Below are positions 35,454 through 42,990 of a stretch of 45,887 nt of DNA, one piece after another; positions within the stretch are counted from its first letter, which is position 1, and every line of letters begins with the position of its first letter. Made by a program: the position numbers and the translations under genes. Source of the stretch: JBJXHC01 sp046160825 (GTDB lineage: Bacteria; Bacteroidota; Ignavibacteria; UBA10030; UBA6906); assembly GCA_046160825.1 (NCBI GenBank), contig JBJXHC010000060.1, positions 1 through 45,887 on the forward strand, written 5' to 3'. A model generated the notes under the pieces. That model had not been told where the DNA came from, did no database searches, and worked only from the letters and a program-made list of their open reading frames with translations.

Positions 35454-35752
35454 TCATCGTCGATTTATACTCCAAGGACGACTGTCACTTGTGCGAGGAC
35501 GCCAGGGCCGTTCTCGAATCGGTGCAGAAGGAAATTCCTTTTACTCTCCGGGAGACCAAGATCATTCCGGGGGATGAATATTTTGAAGAGTACAAAGAAA
35601 TGGTACCAGTTGTGCATATCAACAAGATGTTCGCTTTTAAGTACCGGGTGAACGAGGGCATGTTCAAGTTCCGGTTGATTCAGGAGCAAAAGGACCTTGC
35701 CCGCCCCACAGCCGAGGAAGACGAAGCAAACGACAGCGAGTTGATGAAATGA
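35450..35752 (+). CDS. Glutaredoxin-like thiol protein (DUF836-type)
   Basis: A 100-residue thioredoxin-fold protein. It opens with V-D-L-Y-S-K-D-D-C-H-L-C-E-D-A, a C-x-x-C redox site on the first helix as in the glutaredoxin-like DUF836 family, and has the cis-proline segment M-V-P-V-V-H-I-N. Residues after about 75 are acidic and probably disordered. The redox partner is unknown. It is joined to its neighbours by 4-base ATGA overlaps on both sides (lgt before, small membrane protein after), so the three are surely co-translated. Confidence 0.85.
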   Translation: MIIVDLYSKDDCHLCEDARAVLESVQKEIPFTLRETKIIPGDEYFEEYKEMVPVVHINKMFAFKYRVNEGMFKFRLIQEQKDLARPTAEEDEANDSELMK

Positions 35753-35949
35753 TAGTTGTCGCAAAGAGCCTTGAAGCTCTCGGCATCGCCTGCGTTATGA
35801 TCGGACTGGTTCAGGGACTCAACAGCGAAACGATGTGGATGGAGTTGTACCTGTTCCTCATCGGCATGGCGATCTTCGGACTCGGATGGTGGATTGAAAA
35901 ACGCATCACCCGTAAGCACAAAGATATTCTGAAGGACTTTGCAGGATAA
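35749..35949 (+). CDS. Small two-helix membrane protein
   Basis: A 66-residue protein with two membrane segments (about 8-24 and 31-48) and a basic tail (E-K-R-I-T-R-K-H-K). I do not recognise a family. The ATG overlaps the stop of the glutaredoxin-like gene by four bases, which supports that it is real in spite of its size. Confidence 0.75.
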   Translation: MIVVAKSLEALGIACVMIGLVQGLNSETMWMELYLFLIGMAIFGLGWWIEKRITRKHKDILKDFAG

Positions 35950-36000
35950 CCACACTCAGGTTTTTTGTTTCTTTTTCCTTTTTCATTTTGCCTTGATCTT

Positions 36001-36732
36001 ATGCCTTCAATCATCCCCGGTCGCAAGCCCGTCATAGAAGCCCTGAAAGCCGGAACATACATCGAGCGTATTGTATTGCTGCGCGGTGTGCAGGGAACCG
36101 TCATTACTGAACTCCGTGCGCTTGCAGAGCGCAAGAATGTCGCAGTCGTTGAGTTGCCGCGGGAGGAGTTCCGTGCCATCGCCGACGATGCGACAACGCA
36201 GGGAGTTATTGCGGTTGTTGCACAAAAGAACCTCACAAGCATTGAGTCCATGCTCAATATTCCCGTCGAGCGCAACCAGAAGGGCTTCCTCCTGCTCCTT
36301 GACGGTATAGAAGACCCGCAAAACCTTGGCGCTTTGATTCGTACGGCAGAGTGTGCGGGCGTCCATGGCGTTGTTCTCCCAAAACACCACGCCGCCTCGG
36401 TCAACAGCACAGTCGTCAAGGCCTCCGCAGGTGCAACCGAGCACATGGCAATCGCAGAAGTGACCAACCTCGTTTCCACGATTGAAGAACTGAAGGAAGC
36501 CGGGTACTGGATTGTGGGACTCGACGCCTCCGGCGAAAAACTTTATATGGAAGTCGATTACTCAACTCCCGTTGCCGTGATTGTTGGCAGTGAAGGAAAA
36601 GGGATGAGAAGACTGGTCCGCGAGAATTGCGATCATCTTGTGAAGATACCGGTGCTTGGCAAAGTCCAATCACTCAACGCCTCGGTTGCAGGGGCTCTCG
36701 TCATGTACGAGGTTGTGAGGAGAAGGAGTTGA
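36001..36732 (+). CDS. rlmB: 23S rRNA 2'-O-ribose methyltransferase, TrmH/RlmB family
   Basis: A 243-residue SPOUT methyltransferase. RlmB in E. coli methylates G2251 of 23S rRNA. The N-terminal substrate-binding domain opens I-P-G-R-K-P-V-I-E-A-L. The knot motifs are D-G-I-E-D-P-Q-N-L-G-A-L-I-R-T-A (about 101-116), V-G-S-E-G-K-G-M-R-R-L-V and I-P-V-L-G-K-V-Q-S-L-N-A-S-V-A-G-A-L. The ATG at 36001 begins the family N-terminus; an in-frame ATG at 35965 would add 12 hydrophobic residues that do not fit. No Shine-Dalgarno is visible. Family members share motifs, so the exact target nucleotide is inferred. Confidence 0.9.
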   Translation: MPSIIPGRKPVIEALKAGTYIERIVLLRGVQGTVITELRALAERKNVAVVELPREEFRAIADDATTQGVIAVVAQKNLTSIESMLNIPVERNQKGFLLLLDGIEDPQNLGALIRTAECAGVHGVVLPKHHAASVNSTVVKASAGATEHMAIAEVTNLVSTIEELKEAGYWIVGLDASGEKLYMEVDYSTPVAVIVGSEGKGMRRLVRENCDHLVKIPVLGKVQSLNASVAGALVMYEVVRRRS

Positions 36733-36747
36733 TTGATCTGAGCCGTA

Positions 36748-36801
36748 GGTCAAGCGTCTCGCTTGACCAATGAGCTCTGCGGACAATCGGGACGATTGTC
36801 C
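36748..36801. repeat. Pair of 9-3-9 hairpins in opposite orientation
   Basis: Two perfect hairpins: GGTCAAGCG-TCT-CGCTTGACC (36748-36768) and GGACAATCG-GGA-CGATTGTCC (36781-36801). The left one is preceded by GTA and the right one followed by TAC; read inwards from both ends the units GTAGGTCAAGCG and GTAGGACAATCG agree at 9 of 12 bases. This looks like a REP-type twin element rather than a terminator, since no T run follows. Confidence 0.75.
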
Positions 36802-36820
36802 TACTTCCTATGTGTATTTA

Positions 36821-36915
36821 ATCATAGAACTCTCCCTCCTGTCCCTCTTTGACAAGAGAGGGATGATATTGAATCCTAATTCACTTCTTTGCGGCCTTTG
36901 CGCCTTCGCGTGAGA
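36821..36915. repeat. Repeat island 1: element A plus inverted element B
   Basis: Element A (36821-36877) runs from ATCATAGAACTCTCCCTCC through an inverted TCCCTCT/AGAGGGA pair to GAATCCT. Element B in reverse orientation (36887-36915) reads CTTTGCGG then CCTTTGCGCC then TTCGCGTGAGA. The start codon of the DUF2752 gene lies eight bases past the repeat, so the repeat forms its immediate 5' region. Confidence 0.8.
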
Positions 36916-36923
36916 CCAAGACA

Positions 36924-37289
36924 ATGCCCAAGACATTCGGCAAATTGTATCACACTATCGGACCGGAACCAATCATCTGGCTCCTCGCCTTCCTGTACCT
37001 CGCAATTATCGACCCTGCGACTTCTACGTTTTCTCTTTGTCCTTTACACACCCTTGGATTTCAATACTGCCCGGGCTGCGGGTTGGGGAGATCCATTTCC
37101 TTCCTACTTCATGGCAATATTATTGCTTCCATCGACGCCCACATAGTTGGAATCCCGGCAACCGTTATATTAATCCTTCGCGTTTGTGCTGTCATACAAG
37201 TCGGATGGCAGAGGCGTCTTATTCTCCATCAAACCAACCACCAACGGAGCAACCATGGCCAACATTCTGCAATTGATGCCCAATCTTGA
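36924..37289 (+). CDS. DUF2752 family membrane protein
   Basis: A 121-residue protein with the DUF2752 block C-P-L-H-T-L-G-F-Q-Y-C-P-G-C-G-L-G-R and membrane segments at about 17-33 and 75-95. The C-P-G-C-G-x-x-R motif suggests a bound metal or a fixed loop at the membrane surface, but no function is known to me. The gene overlaps the following TM2 gene by 35 bases in another frame, and its last 25 or so residues are low in hydrophobic character. There is no ribosome binding site; the start is next to a repeat element, so the true start may be a little different. Confidence 0.75.
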   Translation: MPKTFGKLYHTIGPEPIIWLLAFLYLAIIDPATSTFSLCPLHTLGFQYCPGCGLGRSISFLLHGNIIASIDAHIVGIPATVILILRVCAVIQVGWQRRLILHQTNHQRSNHGQHSAIDAQS

Positions 37290-37608
37290 GGGCGATGAAA
37301 TGGTCTATATCCAGGGCCTCATCAAGGATATGCCTGACAACCAGGCCCAGCAATTTGCCAACATATACAACAGCCGTCGAAAGGATCCTCAGACCATCAT
37401 GTTGACGACGCTGCTTGGCTTCATAGTCATCGCCGGCGTCCAACGATTCATTCTCGGCCAGATGGGAATGGGCTTGCTATACTTGTTTACCGGTGGGCTC
37501 TGCATCATTGGCACGATCATCGATCTCGTAAATTACAAGAAGCTCGCGTTCGAATTCAATTCAAGTGCAGCCCAGCAGGTCGCCGTTATGGTGAGGGCTT
37601 CAAACTGA
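37255..37608 (+). CDS. TM2-domain membrane protein
   Basis: A 117-residue protein with a soluble N-terminus (about 1-45) and two membrane helices (about 52-68 and 76-94), the second pair enclosing G-M-G-L-L-Y-L-F-T-G-G-L-C-I-I-G, as in TM2 domains. The ATG at 37255 follows GGAG at five bases and fixes the start over an earlier in-frame ATG. It overlaps the DUF2752 gene. TM2 and DUF2752 genes often neighbour each other, so the pair probably works together, but the role is not known. Confidence 0.85.
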   Translation: MANILQLMPNLEGDEMVYIQGLIKDMPDNQAQQFANIYNSRRKDPQTIMLTTLLGFIVIAGVQRFILGQMGMGLLYLFTGGLCIIGTIIDLVNYKKLAFEFNSSAAQQVAVMVRASN

Positions 37609-37627
37609 GCGGGAGCGCAGCCAAGAG

Positions 37628-37835
37628 TGTCACGCCAAGACGCAAAGTCGCCAAGGCGCAGGGTAGTGTTTTGATATTAGTCATAGAACTCTCCCTCCAG
37701 TCCCTCTCTTTGACAACAGAGGGATGATATTGAATCCTCGGACAACATTGGTGTCATGCGATTTCAAGTTCGCCGATAAAAGCATCGGAGTTCAACATTT
37801 GCATTTCTTTGCTGCCTTTGCGCCTTTGCGTGAGA
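37628..37835. repeat. Repeat island 2: element B, element A, inverted element B
   Basis: Forward B (37628-37658: TGTCACGCCAAGACGC then AAAGTCGCCAAGGCG), element A (37681-37738) and reverse B (37807-37835). The two B copies form a long imperfect inverted repeat that encloses A, which is the most complete form of the compound element in this window. The spacer 37739-37806 shows no gene. An open frame runs through from 37724 into the reductase gene, but this is chance. Confidence 0.8.
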
Positions 37836-37873
37836 TCAACCCTGATGTATCATTCCTCAGCGAGAGGCATTTC

Positions 37874-38833
37874 TTGAAAGCTAGTACATACACAGAATAC
37901 GGACCGCCTGATGTTCTTCAACTCAAGGAGATGGCAACACCCTCCCCAAAAGACAACGAGGTGCTGATAAGAGTACACGCAACAACAGTGAATCGAACAG
38001 ATTGTGCAATGCTCAGAGCAAAGCCGTTTATCATGCGGTTTGGTACAGGGTTGTTCAAGCCCAAAGAACCGATTCTCGGAACCGATTTTGCAGGCACAGT
38101 TGAAGCTGTTGGCAACAAGGTTTCATCGTTCAAAATCGGGGAGGGAATCTTCGGGTTTGATGACACTGGTTTACACTCTCATGCCCAATACATGACGATC
38201 CGCGAAGATAAGGCCCTGGCAACAATTCCGGAGAACACGACATTCGAACAAGCTGCGGCCAGTCTGGAAGGTGCACACTATGCATACAACATGATCAACA
38301 AAGTGGACCTGAAGAGCGGACACAGGGTTCTGGTTAATGGTGCAACAGGTGCGATCGGTTCTGCTACCGTTCAACTGTCGAAGTACTATGGAGCGCATGT
38401 GACTGCGGTATGTAGTACGAACAATATGGAATTAGTAAGATCGATCGGAGCCGACAAAGTAATTGATTACGCAAAAGAGGATTTCACCAAGTTCAATGAC
38501 AAGTATGATTTCATTTTTGATACAGTGGGCAAAAGCACATTTGCAAAGTGTAAACCATTGTTGGAATCCGGCGGGGTGTATATTTCATCCGACTTGGGTC
38601 CGATGGTTCAAAACCCATTCCTTGCGCTTGTTACGCCATTGATTGGCGGGAAGAAAGTCATATTTCCGATTCCGTTTGACTGTGCGAGAAGTGTTCGCCT
38701 CATCAAGAAGCTCATTGAGGAAGGAAAGTTTAGACCAGTCATAGATCGAGAGTATCCACTGGAACAAATTGCTGATGCGTACAGGTATGTTGAGACAGGA
38801 GAGAAGATAGGGAACGTTGTAATAACGATGTAG
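37874..38833 (+). CDS. Zinc-independent quinone-reductase-like MDR oxidoreductase
   Basis: A 319-residue medium-chain dehydrogenase/reductase. The start is a TTG: GAGAGG stands six bases before it, and the family N-terminus M-K-A-S-T-Y-T-E-Y-G-P-P-D-V-L-Q begins exactly there. A longer frame from an ATG at 37724 runs through repeat DNA and should not be used. Marks are N-R-T-D, G-T-D-F-A-G-T-V-E-A-V-G and the NADPH-binding V-N-G-A-T-G-A-I-G-S-A-T-V-Q-L. The zinc ligands of alcohol dehydrogenases are missing, as in quinone oxidoreductases. The substrate is unknown. Base use differs from neighbours: in 38401-38520 I count 44 G+C of 120 (37%), against about 50-60% in genes on either side. With repeat islands on both flanks this suggests recent transfer. 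Confidence 0.85.
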   Translation: MKASTYTEYGPPDVLQLKEMATPSPKDNEVLIRVHATTVNRTDCAMLRAKPFIMRFGTGLFKPKEPILGTDFAGTVEAVGNKVSSFKIGEGIFGFDDTGLHSHAQYMTIREDKALATIPENTTFEQAAASLEGAHYAYNMINKVDLKSGHRVLVNGATGAIGSATVQLSKYYGAHVTAVCSTNNMELVRSIGADKVIDYAKEDFTKFNDKYDFIFDTVGKSTFAKCKPLLESGGVYISSDLGPMVQNPFLALVTPLIGGKKVIFPIPFDCARSVRLIKKLIEEGKFRPVIDREYPLEQIADAYRYVETGEKIGNVVITM

Positions 38834-38847
38834 CGTAACATGAAGAC

Positions 38848-38953
38848 CACGCCAAGACGCAAAGTCGCAAAGGGACCAGGCAAAGTTGTTGTTTGATTAT
38901 AGAACTCACCCTGTAGTCCATCTCTTTGACAAGAGAGGGACGAAATTGGATCC
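38848..38953. repeat. Repeat island 3: element B plus element A
   Basis: Forward B (38848-38873: CCACGCCAAGACGC then AAAGTCGCAAAG) and element A (38897-38953), which differs from the other A copies at several bases (CTCACCCTGTAGTCCATC). The remaining bases to 39110 hold no gene and probably contain the promoter of the beta-helix protein, which I could not place. Confidence 0.75.
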
Positions 38954-39110
38954 CATTTTACTGTTGCAGCAATCTGAGGGACTTGCGGATCGACTCTTCG
39001 TCAACCAATCGATCCGTAGCATACTTGTGGAGCTGTCAACAAGCCGTGGCAGGTATCCGTAACAGATTTCTATGCTATTCAGAGCAACACATAAACTCCG
39101 GAGGCGCGTC

Positions 39111-42100
39111 ATGTACTGGACCCTGTTTCTCTCTTGTGTTTTGCTTGCATGTTCGTTTGAAGCCTCATTAGCCCAACAGATTGTCAATCACACAGGGTCC
39201 GGGGGGCTCACATTTGAAGATGGCAATGTGCTGTACGATGAGGACGGCACTGTCAACGGCACTGTTGTTTGGAGGGGGAGCGCGATACACGTTGTCTCAT
39301 ACTATGATGTTTACGGCACGACAACATTTCCGAATCCAGTGCTTGTCATCAATCCGGGCGCGATCGTCAAATTCGCCGGTACATTCAGCACAAACGGTGG
39401 GATCACCTGGACTCCAACGTTCAGCGGACGAATAGCAGCGCAAGGCTTCAATTTTCCTGCCGAGAATGTTACAATTCGCATTGAAGGCGCTACGATAACA
39501 GATATCAGGGATGATGCCGTTGGTGGGGATACCAATGGCGACGGAAGCGCCTCATCTCCTGCCCTATGGGGTACACTGCAGTTTTCCGGTTCACCTCGAG
39601 ATGTAGTAAGGAACAGCACGGTGAAGTACGTTGAACGCATTACCCATATCGGCTCAATGGAGTTCTCCGGAAACATGTTCACGCTGTTCGGGGGCTTTGT
39701 AGACAACAACGGGTTGGGGTCGCTCGTGCTTAACGCATCTCCGAGGTTTGTCGGAAATACTTTTCAACGCATCCGGCAAGGAGGATTCTACATGATTGCG
39801 TTGGACTTGCGCGGAAAGACCCCGATTATTGTGAATAACACCTTTCGCGACAGTATACCCATCTTTGCCATCCGAGTCGGACCGGCAGGAGCGTTCAGCG
39901 GAGGAAACATCGTGAGTATGGGACCCTCGTCCGGCACAATCATCGTTTCAAACAACCGCATTGAAACGCCTGAGGGCATTTCTCTGTCAGAGGAGGCCCC
40001 CGGTCGTGATTCGCTCTTCGCAAAGGGTTCGACCATCCGCGCCGAGATTCGAGGCAACACGATGCGCGCACCGACCAACATCGGGACTGGTTTGCAATTG
40101 GCGTTCCAGGCAGAGGCGACAGTAAGCAACAATAGCATTGCGAACTATGGCAATCCGATCCGTTGGTTCTACGATTCTCCCGCGAATGCCGGGAACTTCA
40201 CCAGATGCGGACTTCATATCAACAACAATCGCTTTTCTCTCGAAGGTGCAAGTTCCTCGTTTGCCGTTGGTTGGTTTCCACCTGCAGGAAGCCCGGCAAG
40301 TCAAAATGTTCTGATCGACATGAAGAATAACGACTGGGGTGATCCGTCCGGACCATTCGATACCACGGTATCGGACGGCCGCTCGAATGCTCGCGGCCGC
40401 GGTTTGAAGGTTATCAGCAATACGATTGACTACGTGCCGTTTATCGGTGCTGGTGCTCCGCCGCAACAGGATGTCGTCAGGCTCGCCGTGAGTTCACCGG
40501 CCACGAGTACTCCGCTCGCCCCGGGTGCGTCGGTCACCATCAACGCATCCATCGAATACTATGATCTCGTCTCAGCAACGACGGGCCAAATTGTTGTCCT
40601 TCTCCGCGACGCCGATGGCATCATACTTAACCAGCCGGGGGCGATTGTGAACGTCACATCAGTAAATCACACAGCGGTTGTTCCTCCAATCCAGTTGACC
40701 GTTCCGACATTAAGCCATGTTGTTTTTGTTGAAGCACACCTCGCTCCTGATGGAGATGCTGAATCTGTTCGCTCGAACACCGTATCGTACGCCGTGAATC
40801 TTCCACCGAGCACATTGCACGTTGACGCGTATACATCCCAGTTTGTCCGGGGGAATAATGACACTGTAAGGGTGAGCATGAGATATACACTCACCTCGCC
40901 GAATCCGGGAACAATCGAACTGGCGTTCAAGGAACGGGAGGTTGGATCGGGTACTTTGTTGACAGAGTTTCCAGTGATCCAACTTCCGGCACCGCCGGGA
41001 ACAAACCAGACACTGACACATGTGGCGACGTTGGACATTCCCTTGAGAGATGTTCGCCTGTATTCCAAGGGAGAAGTTACTCTCACCGCTTCACTCAAGA
41101 ATGATGTTGGAACGACTGTCGGGCAGCAGTCTCGTGTGTTGCCCGTGAATGAGAGTGCGAATAGAGTCAGGATTGAATTGGCACAACCATTTATTCTCCC
41201 CGCGATTCCGCGCCAGCATTTCAACACAGGAACAGGAAATCACTACGGCGCAAAGTTTGCATACACCATCGGAACAAGGAACGTCACCAATTGGCAGGTC
41301 TGGCTCGGGTTTGACCGGCTGCTTGATGGGACGGGCACGCCAATCTACGAGTACACACCACAAGTTCCCGCCATATCAAATGCGGCTACCGGTACTTCAA
41401 CAGGCACTGGAGTCATCAGTGATTTCACCGCCATTCCCGATAACGCACGGAAGTATCGCATCATAATCCGACTCGTCGCTGCGCAAGGCCTCGTCGTTGG
41501 CCTCGACTCGGTGGACTTTCCGATTCTCTCTCCCGTCTCGACCACGTCTCGCAATATTCCCGCGGGTGCATCACAAACCAGCTTCGCACCAATTACTGCT
41601 TCTCTGAATTTCTCGGCAAATCAAACAGCGGGACTCGCGGTGGCAGAGGAATTCAACGGACAATTTGGAAGTGCAGATTTGTCAATTGGCCGGTCTGTTG
41701 TGGAGGATTTCTATTGGCGATTTGTTCCGCTGCTTCGATATTGGTCTGTCTACGATACCATGGCCCAGGGTACATTTACTGCGAATGTCACATTCACATA
41801 CAGTCCTGCAGACTTTCCCCCGGATCCGAATTTCCTTGAAGACTCGCTTGTTGTTGCAGGCTACAATCCGCTCAGCAGACAATTAGAGGCGCTTTCTTCT
41901 TCACTGGACAGAGTGAATCGCACAGTGACGACCGCATACACAAAGTTCTTCGATACATATGTTGTTGCTTCGAAGTCCACGATTCTTGTGACTGTGCCAC
42001 CGTTTGTTGGTATTCCCGATGGTTTTTCCCTGAGTCAGAATTATCCCAACCCGTTCAATCCGTCAACAACGATCCGGTACAACCTGCCTCGAGAGAGCCG

Positions 42101-42314
42101 CGTCGTACTTATCATGTACGATATCCTCGGTCGTGAGGTGACGCGACTTGTGGATGGTATCGAAGAAGCTGGAGCGAAACAGTTGGTGTGGAGCGGACTC
42201 AACCACCACGGTTCGTCGGTGGCGAGTGGGATCTATTTCTATCGGCTTGAAGCGGCCTCGCTTGCGTCGGGACAACGGTTTGTGGAGACGCGAAAGCTGG
42301 TTTTCATGAAGTGA
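39111..42314 (+). CDS. Beta-helix T9SS cargo protein
   Basis: A 1067-residue secreted protein. The ATG at 39111 follows GGAGG and begins a signal peptide that ends S-L-A-Q-Q. Residues about 100-430 have many short N-x-F or N-x-I strands with asparagine turns (S-G-N-M-F, V-G-N-T-F, V-N-N-T-F, V-S-N-N-R-I, I-N-N-N-R-F), as in right-handed parallel beta-helix proteins of the pectate-lyase/NosD-like kind; the D-W-G-D-P-S-G-P block near 410 often closes such domains. Several Ig-like domains follow (about 455-960). The end (about 970-1067) is a T9SS sorting domain, QNYPNPFNPS to RKLVFMK. No catalytic site could be assigned. It is alone here, 20 kb from the other T9SS cargo genes. Confidence 0.9.
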   Translation: MYWTLFLSCVLLACSFEASLAQQIVNHTGSGGLTFEDGNVLYDEDGTVNGTVVWRGSAIHVVSYYDVYGTTTFPNPVLVINPGAIVKFAGTFSTNGGITWTPTFSGRIAAQGFNFPAENVTIRIEGATITDIRDDAVGGDTNGDGSASSPALWGTLQFSGSPRDVVRNSTVKYVERITHIGSMEFSGNMFTLFGGFVDNNGLGSLVLNASPRFVGNTFQRIRQGGFYMIALDLRGKTPIIVNNTFRDSIPIFAIRVGPAGAFSGGNIVSMGPSSGTIIVSNNRIETPEGISLSEEAPGRDSLFAKGSTIRAEIRGNTMRAPTNIGTGLQLAFQAEATVSNNSIANYGNPIRWFYDSPANAGNFTRCGLHINNNRFSLEGASSSFAVGWFPPAGSPASQNVLIDMKNNDWGDPSGPFDTTVSDGRSNARGRGLKVISNTIDYVPFIGAGAPPQQDVVRLAVSSPATSTPLAPGASVTINASIEYYDLVSATTGQIVVLLRDADGIILNQPGAIVNVTSVNHTAVVPPIQLTVPTLSHVVFVEAHLAPDGDAESVRSNTVSYAVNLPPSTLHVDAYTSQFVRGNNDTVRVSMRYTLTSPNPGTIELAFKEREVGSGTLLTEFPVIQLPAPPGTNQTLTHVATLDIPLRDVRLYSKGEVTLTASLKNDVGTTVGQQSRVLPVNESANRVRIELAQPFILPAIPRQHFNTGTGNHYGAKFAYTIGTRNVTNWQVWLGFDRLLDGTGTPIYEYTPQVPAISNAATGTSTGTGVISDFTAIPDNARKYRIIIRLVAAQGLVVGLDSVDFPILSPVSTTSRNIPAGASQTSFAPITASLNFSANQTAGLAVAEEFNGQFGSADLSIGRSVVEDFYWRFVPLLRYWSVYDTMAQGTFTANVTFTYSPADFPPDPNFLEDSLVVAGYNPLSRQLEALSSSLDRVNRTVTTAYTKFFDTYVVASKSTILVTVPPFVGIPDGFSLSQNYPNPFNPSTTIRYNLPRESRVVLIMYDILGREVTRLVDGIEEAGAKQLVWSGLNHHGSSVASGIYFYRLEAASLASGQRFVETRKLVFMK

Positions 42315-42361
42315 ATGTACCCGTTCCGTCATTTGAAAAGCTGGCTTTCCACCCCTCCTCT

Positions 42362-42434
42362 CTTTGCGACCTTTGCGCCTTCGCGTGAGACCCAATCAAG
42401 AACTGTCACGCCAAGACGCAAAGCCGCCAAGGCG
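42362..42434. repeat. Repeat island 4: inverted B followed by forward B
   Basis: Reverse B (42362-42390, CTTTGCGACCTTTGCGCC then TTCGCGTGAGA) and forward B (42404-42434, TGTCACGCCAAGACGC then AAAGCCGCCAAGGCG) face each other outward with 13 bases between, without element A. The rest of 42315-42502 shows no gene. Confidence 0.8.
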
Positions 42435-42502
42435 TAGTATTAGATGCTATGGTTTTTATCCGGTATTTCACGTAACATAGATGAGAATCAAGGAGCCAAA
42501 CC

Positions 42503-42709
42503 ATGCGACAAGTTGTGATTTATCCTGGCGAGGACGGCTACTGGATAGCCGAGTGTCCAAGTCTTCCCGGCTGTGTGAGTCAGGGAAAAACAAAGGAAGA
42601 AGCTGTCGGCAACATCAAGGAAGCGATCCAGGGATACGTCAAGGCACTCGAAGAAGACCGATTGCCGGTTCCACCCGAGACATTTGAGGCGATGCTGGTT
42701 GCAGTATGA
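42503..42709 (+). CDS. hicB: HicB-family antitoxin, short form
   Basis: A 68-residue protein of the HicB/UPF0150 fold: I-Y-P-G-E-D-G-Y-W-I-A-E-C-P-S-L-P-G-C-V-S-Q-G-K-T-K-E-E-A, the degenerate RNase-H-like core that binds and blocks HicA. It stops after the core helix and lacks the C-terminal HTH or ribbon-helix-helix domain that lets longer HicB proteins repress their own promoter. AAGGAG seven bases before the ATG fixes the start. Its stop overlaps the hicA start by four bases. The order hicB-hicA is the reverse of the classic hicAB but is common. Confidence 0.9.
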   Translation: MRQVVIYPGEDGYWIAECPSLPGCVSQGKTKEEAVGNIKEAIQGYVKALEEDRLPVPPETFEAMLVAV

Positions 42710-42927
42710 GCGGGCTGCCTCGTGTTTCAGGACGTGATTGTGTTAAAGCCCTCGCAAAAGCCGGATTCGTTTTCAAGCGGCAAGAGGGCAGCCACATGAT
42801 TCTGCGACGATCTAATCCATTTGCCCAACTGCTTGTCCCCGACCACAAAGAACTTGATCGCGGCACACTCCGGGCAATCATTCGTCAATCAGGTTTGAGT
42901 GTCGAAGAGTTTGTCAAGCTCTTGTAG
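42706..42927 (+). CDS. hicA: HicA-family mRNA interferase toxin
   Basis: A 73-residue toxin with the double-stranded-RNA-binding-like HicA fold, which cleaves mRNA when free of HicB. Marks are L-A-K-A-G-F-V-F-K-R-Q-E-G-S-H-M-I-L-R-R with the catalytic H30, the V-P-D-H-K-E-L strand and the G-T-L-R-A-I-I-R-Q-S-G-L-S-V-E-E-F end. It is complete and looks active. It overlaps hicB by four bases (ATGA), so toxin and antitoxin are co-translated. Confidence 0.92.
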   Translation: MSGLPRVSGRDCVKALAKAGFVFKRQEGSHMILRRSNPFAQLLVPDHKELDRGTLRAIIRQSGLSVEEFVKLL

Positions 42928-42930
42928 AAG

Positions 42931-42990
42931 TGTCACGCCAAGACGCGCCGCCGTCAAACACTTATTGTTACTTTCTTTGAAGAAAGTAAC
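42931..42990. repeat. Repeat island 5: truncated element B and 11-bp palindrome
   Basis: TGTCACGCCAAGACGC (42931-42946) is an exact copy of 42404-42419 and 37628-37643. It is followed by a perfect palindrome, GTTACTTTCTT-TG-AAGAAAGTAAC (42967-42990). Confidence 0.8.

Noticed and set aside
36733..42990. CRISPR array, because of the repeated 25-30-base units
   Set aside because: Copies are far apart, in both orientations and with unequal spacing, and no cas gene is present.
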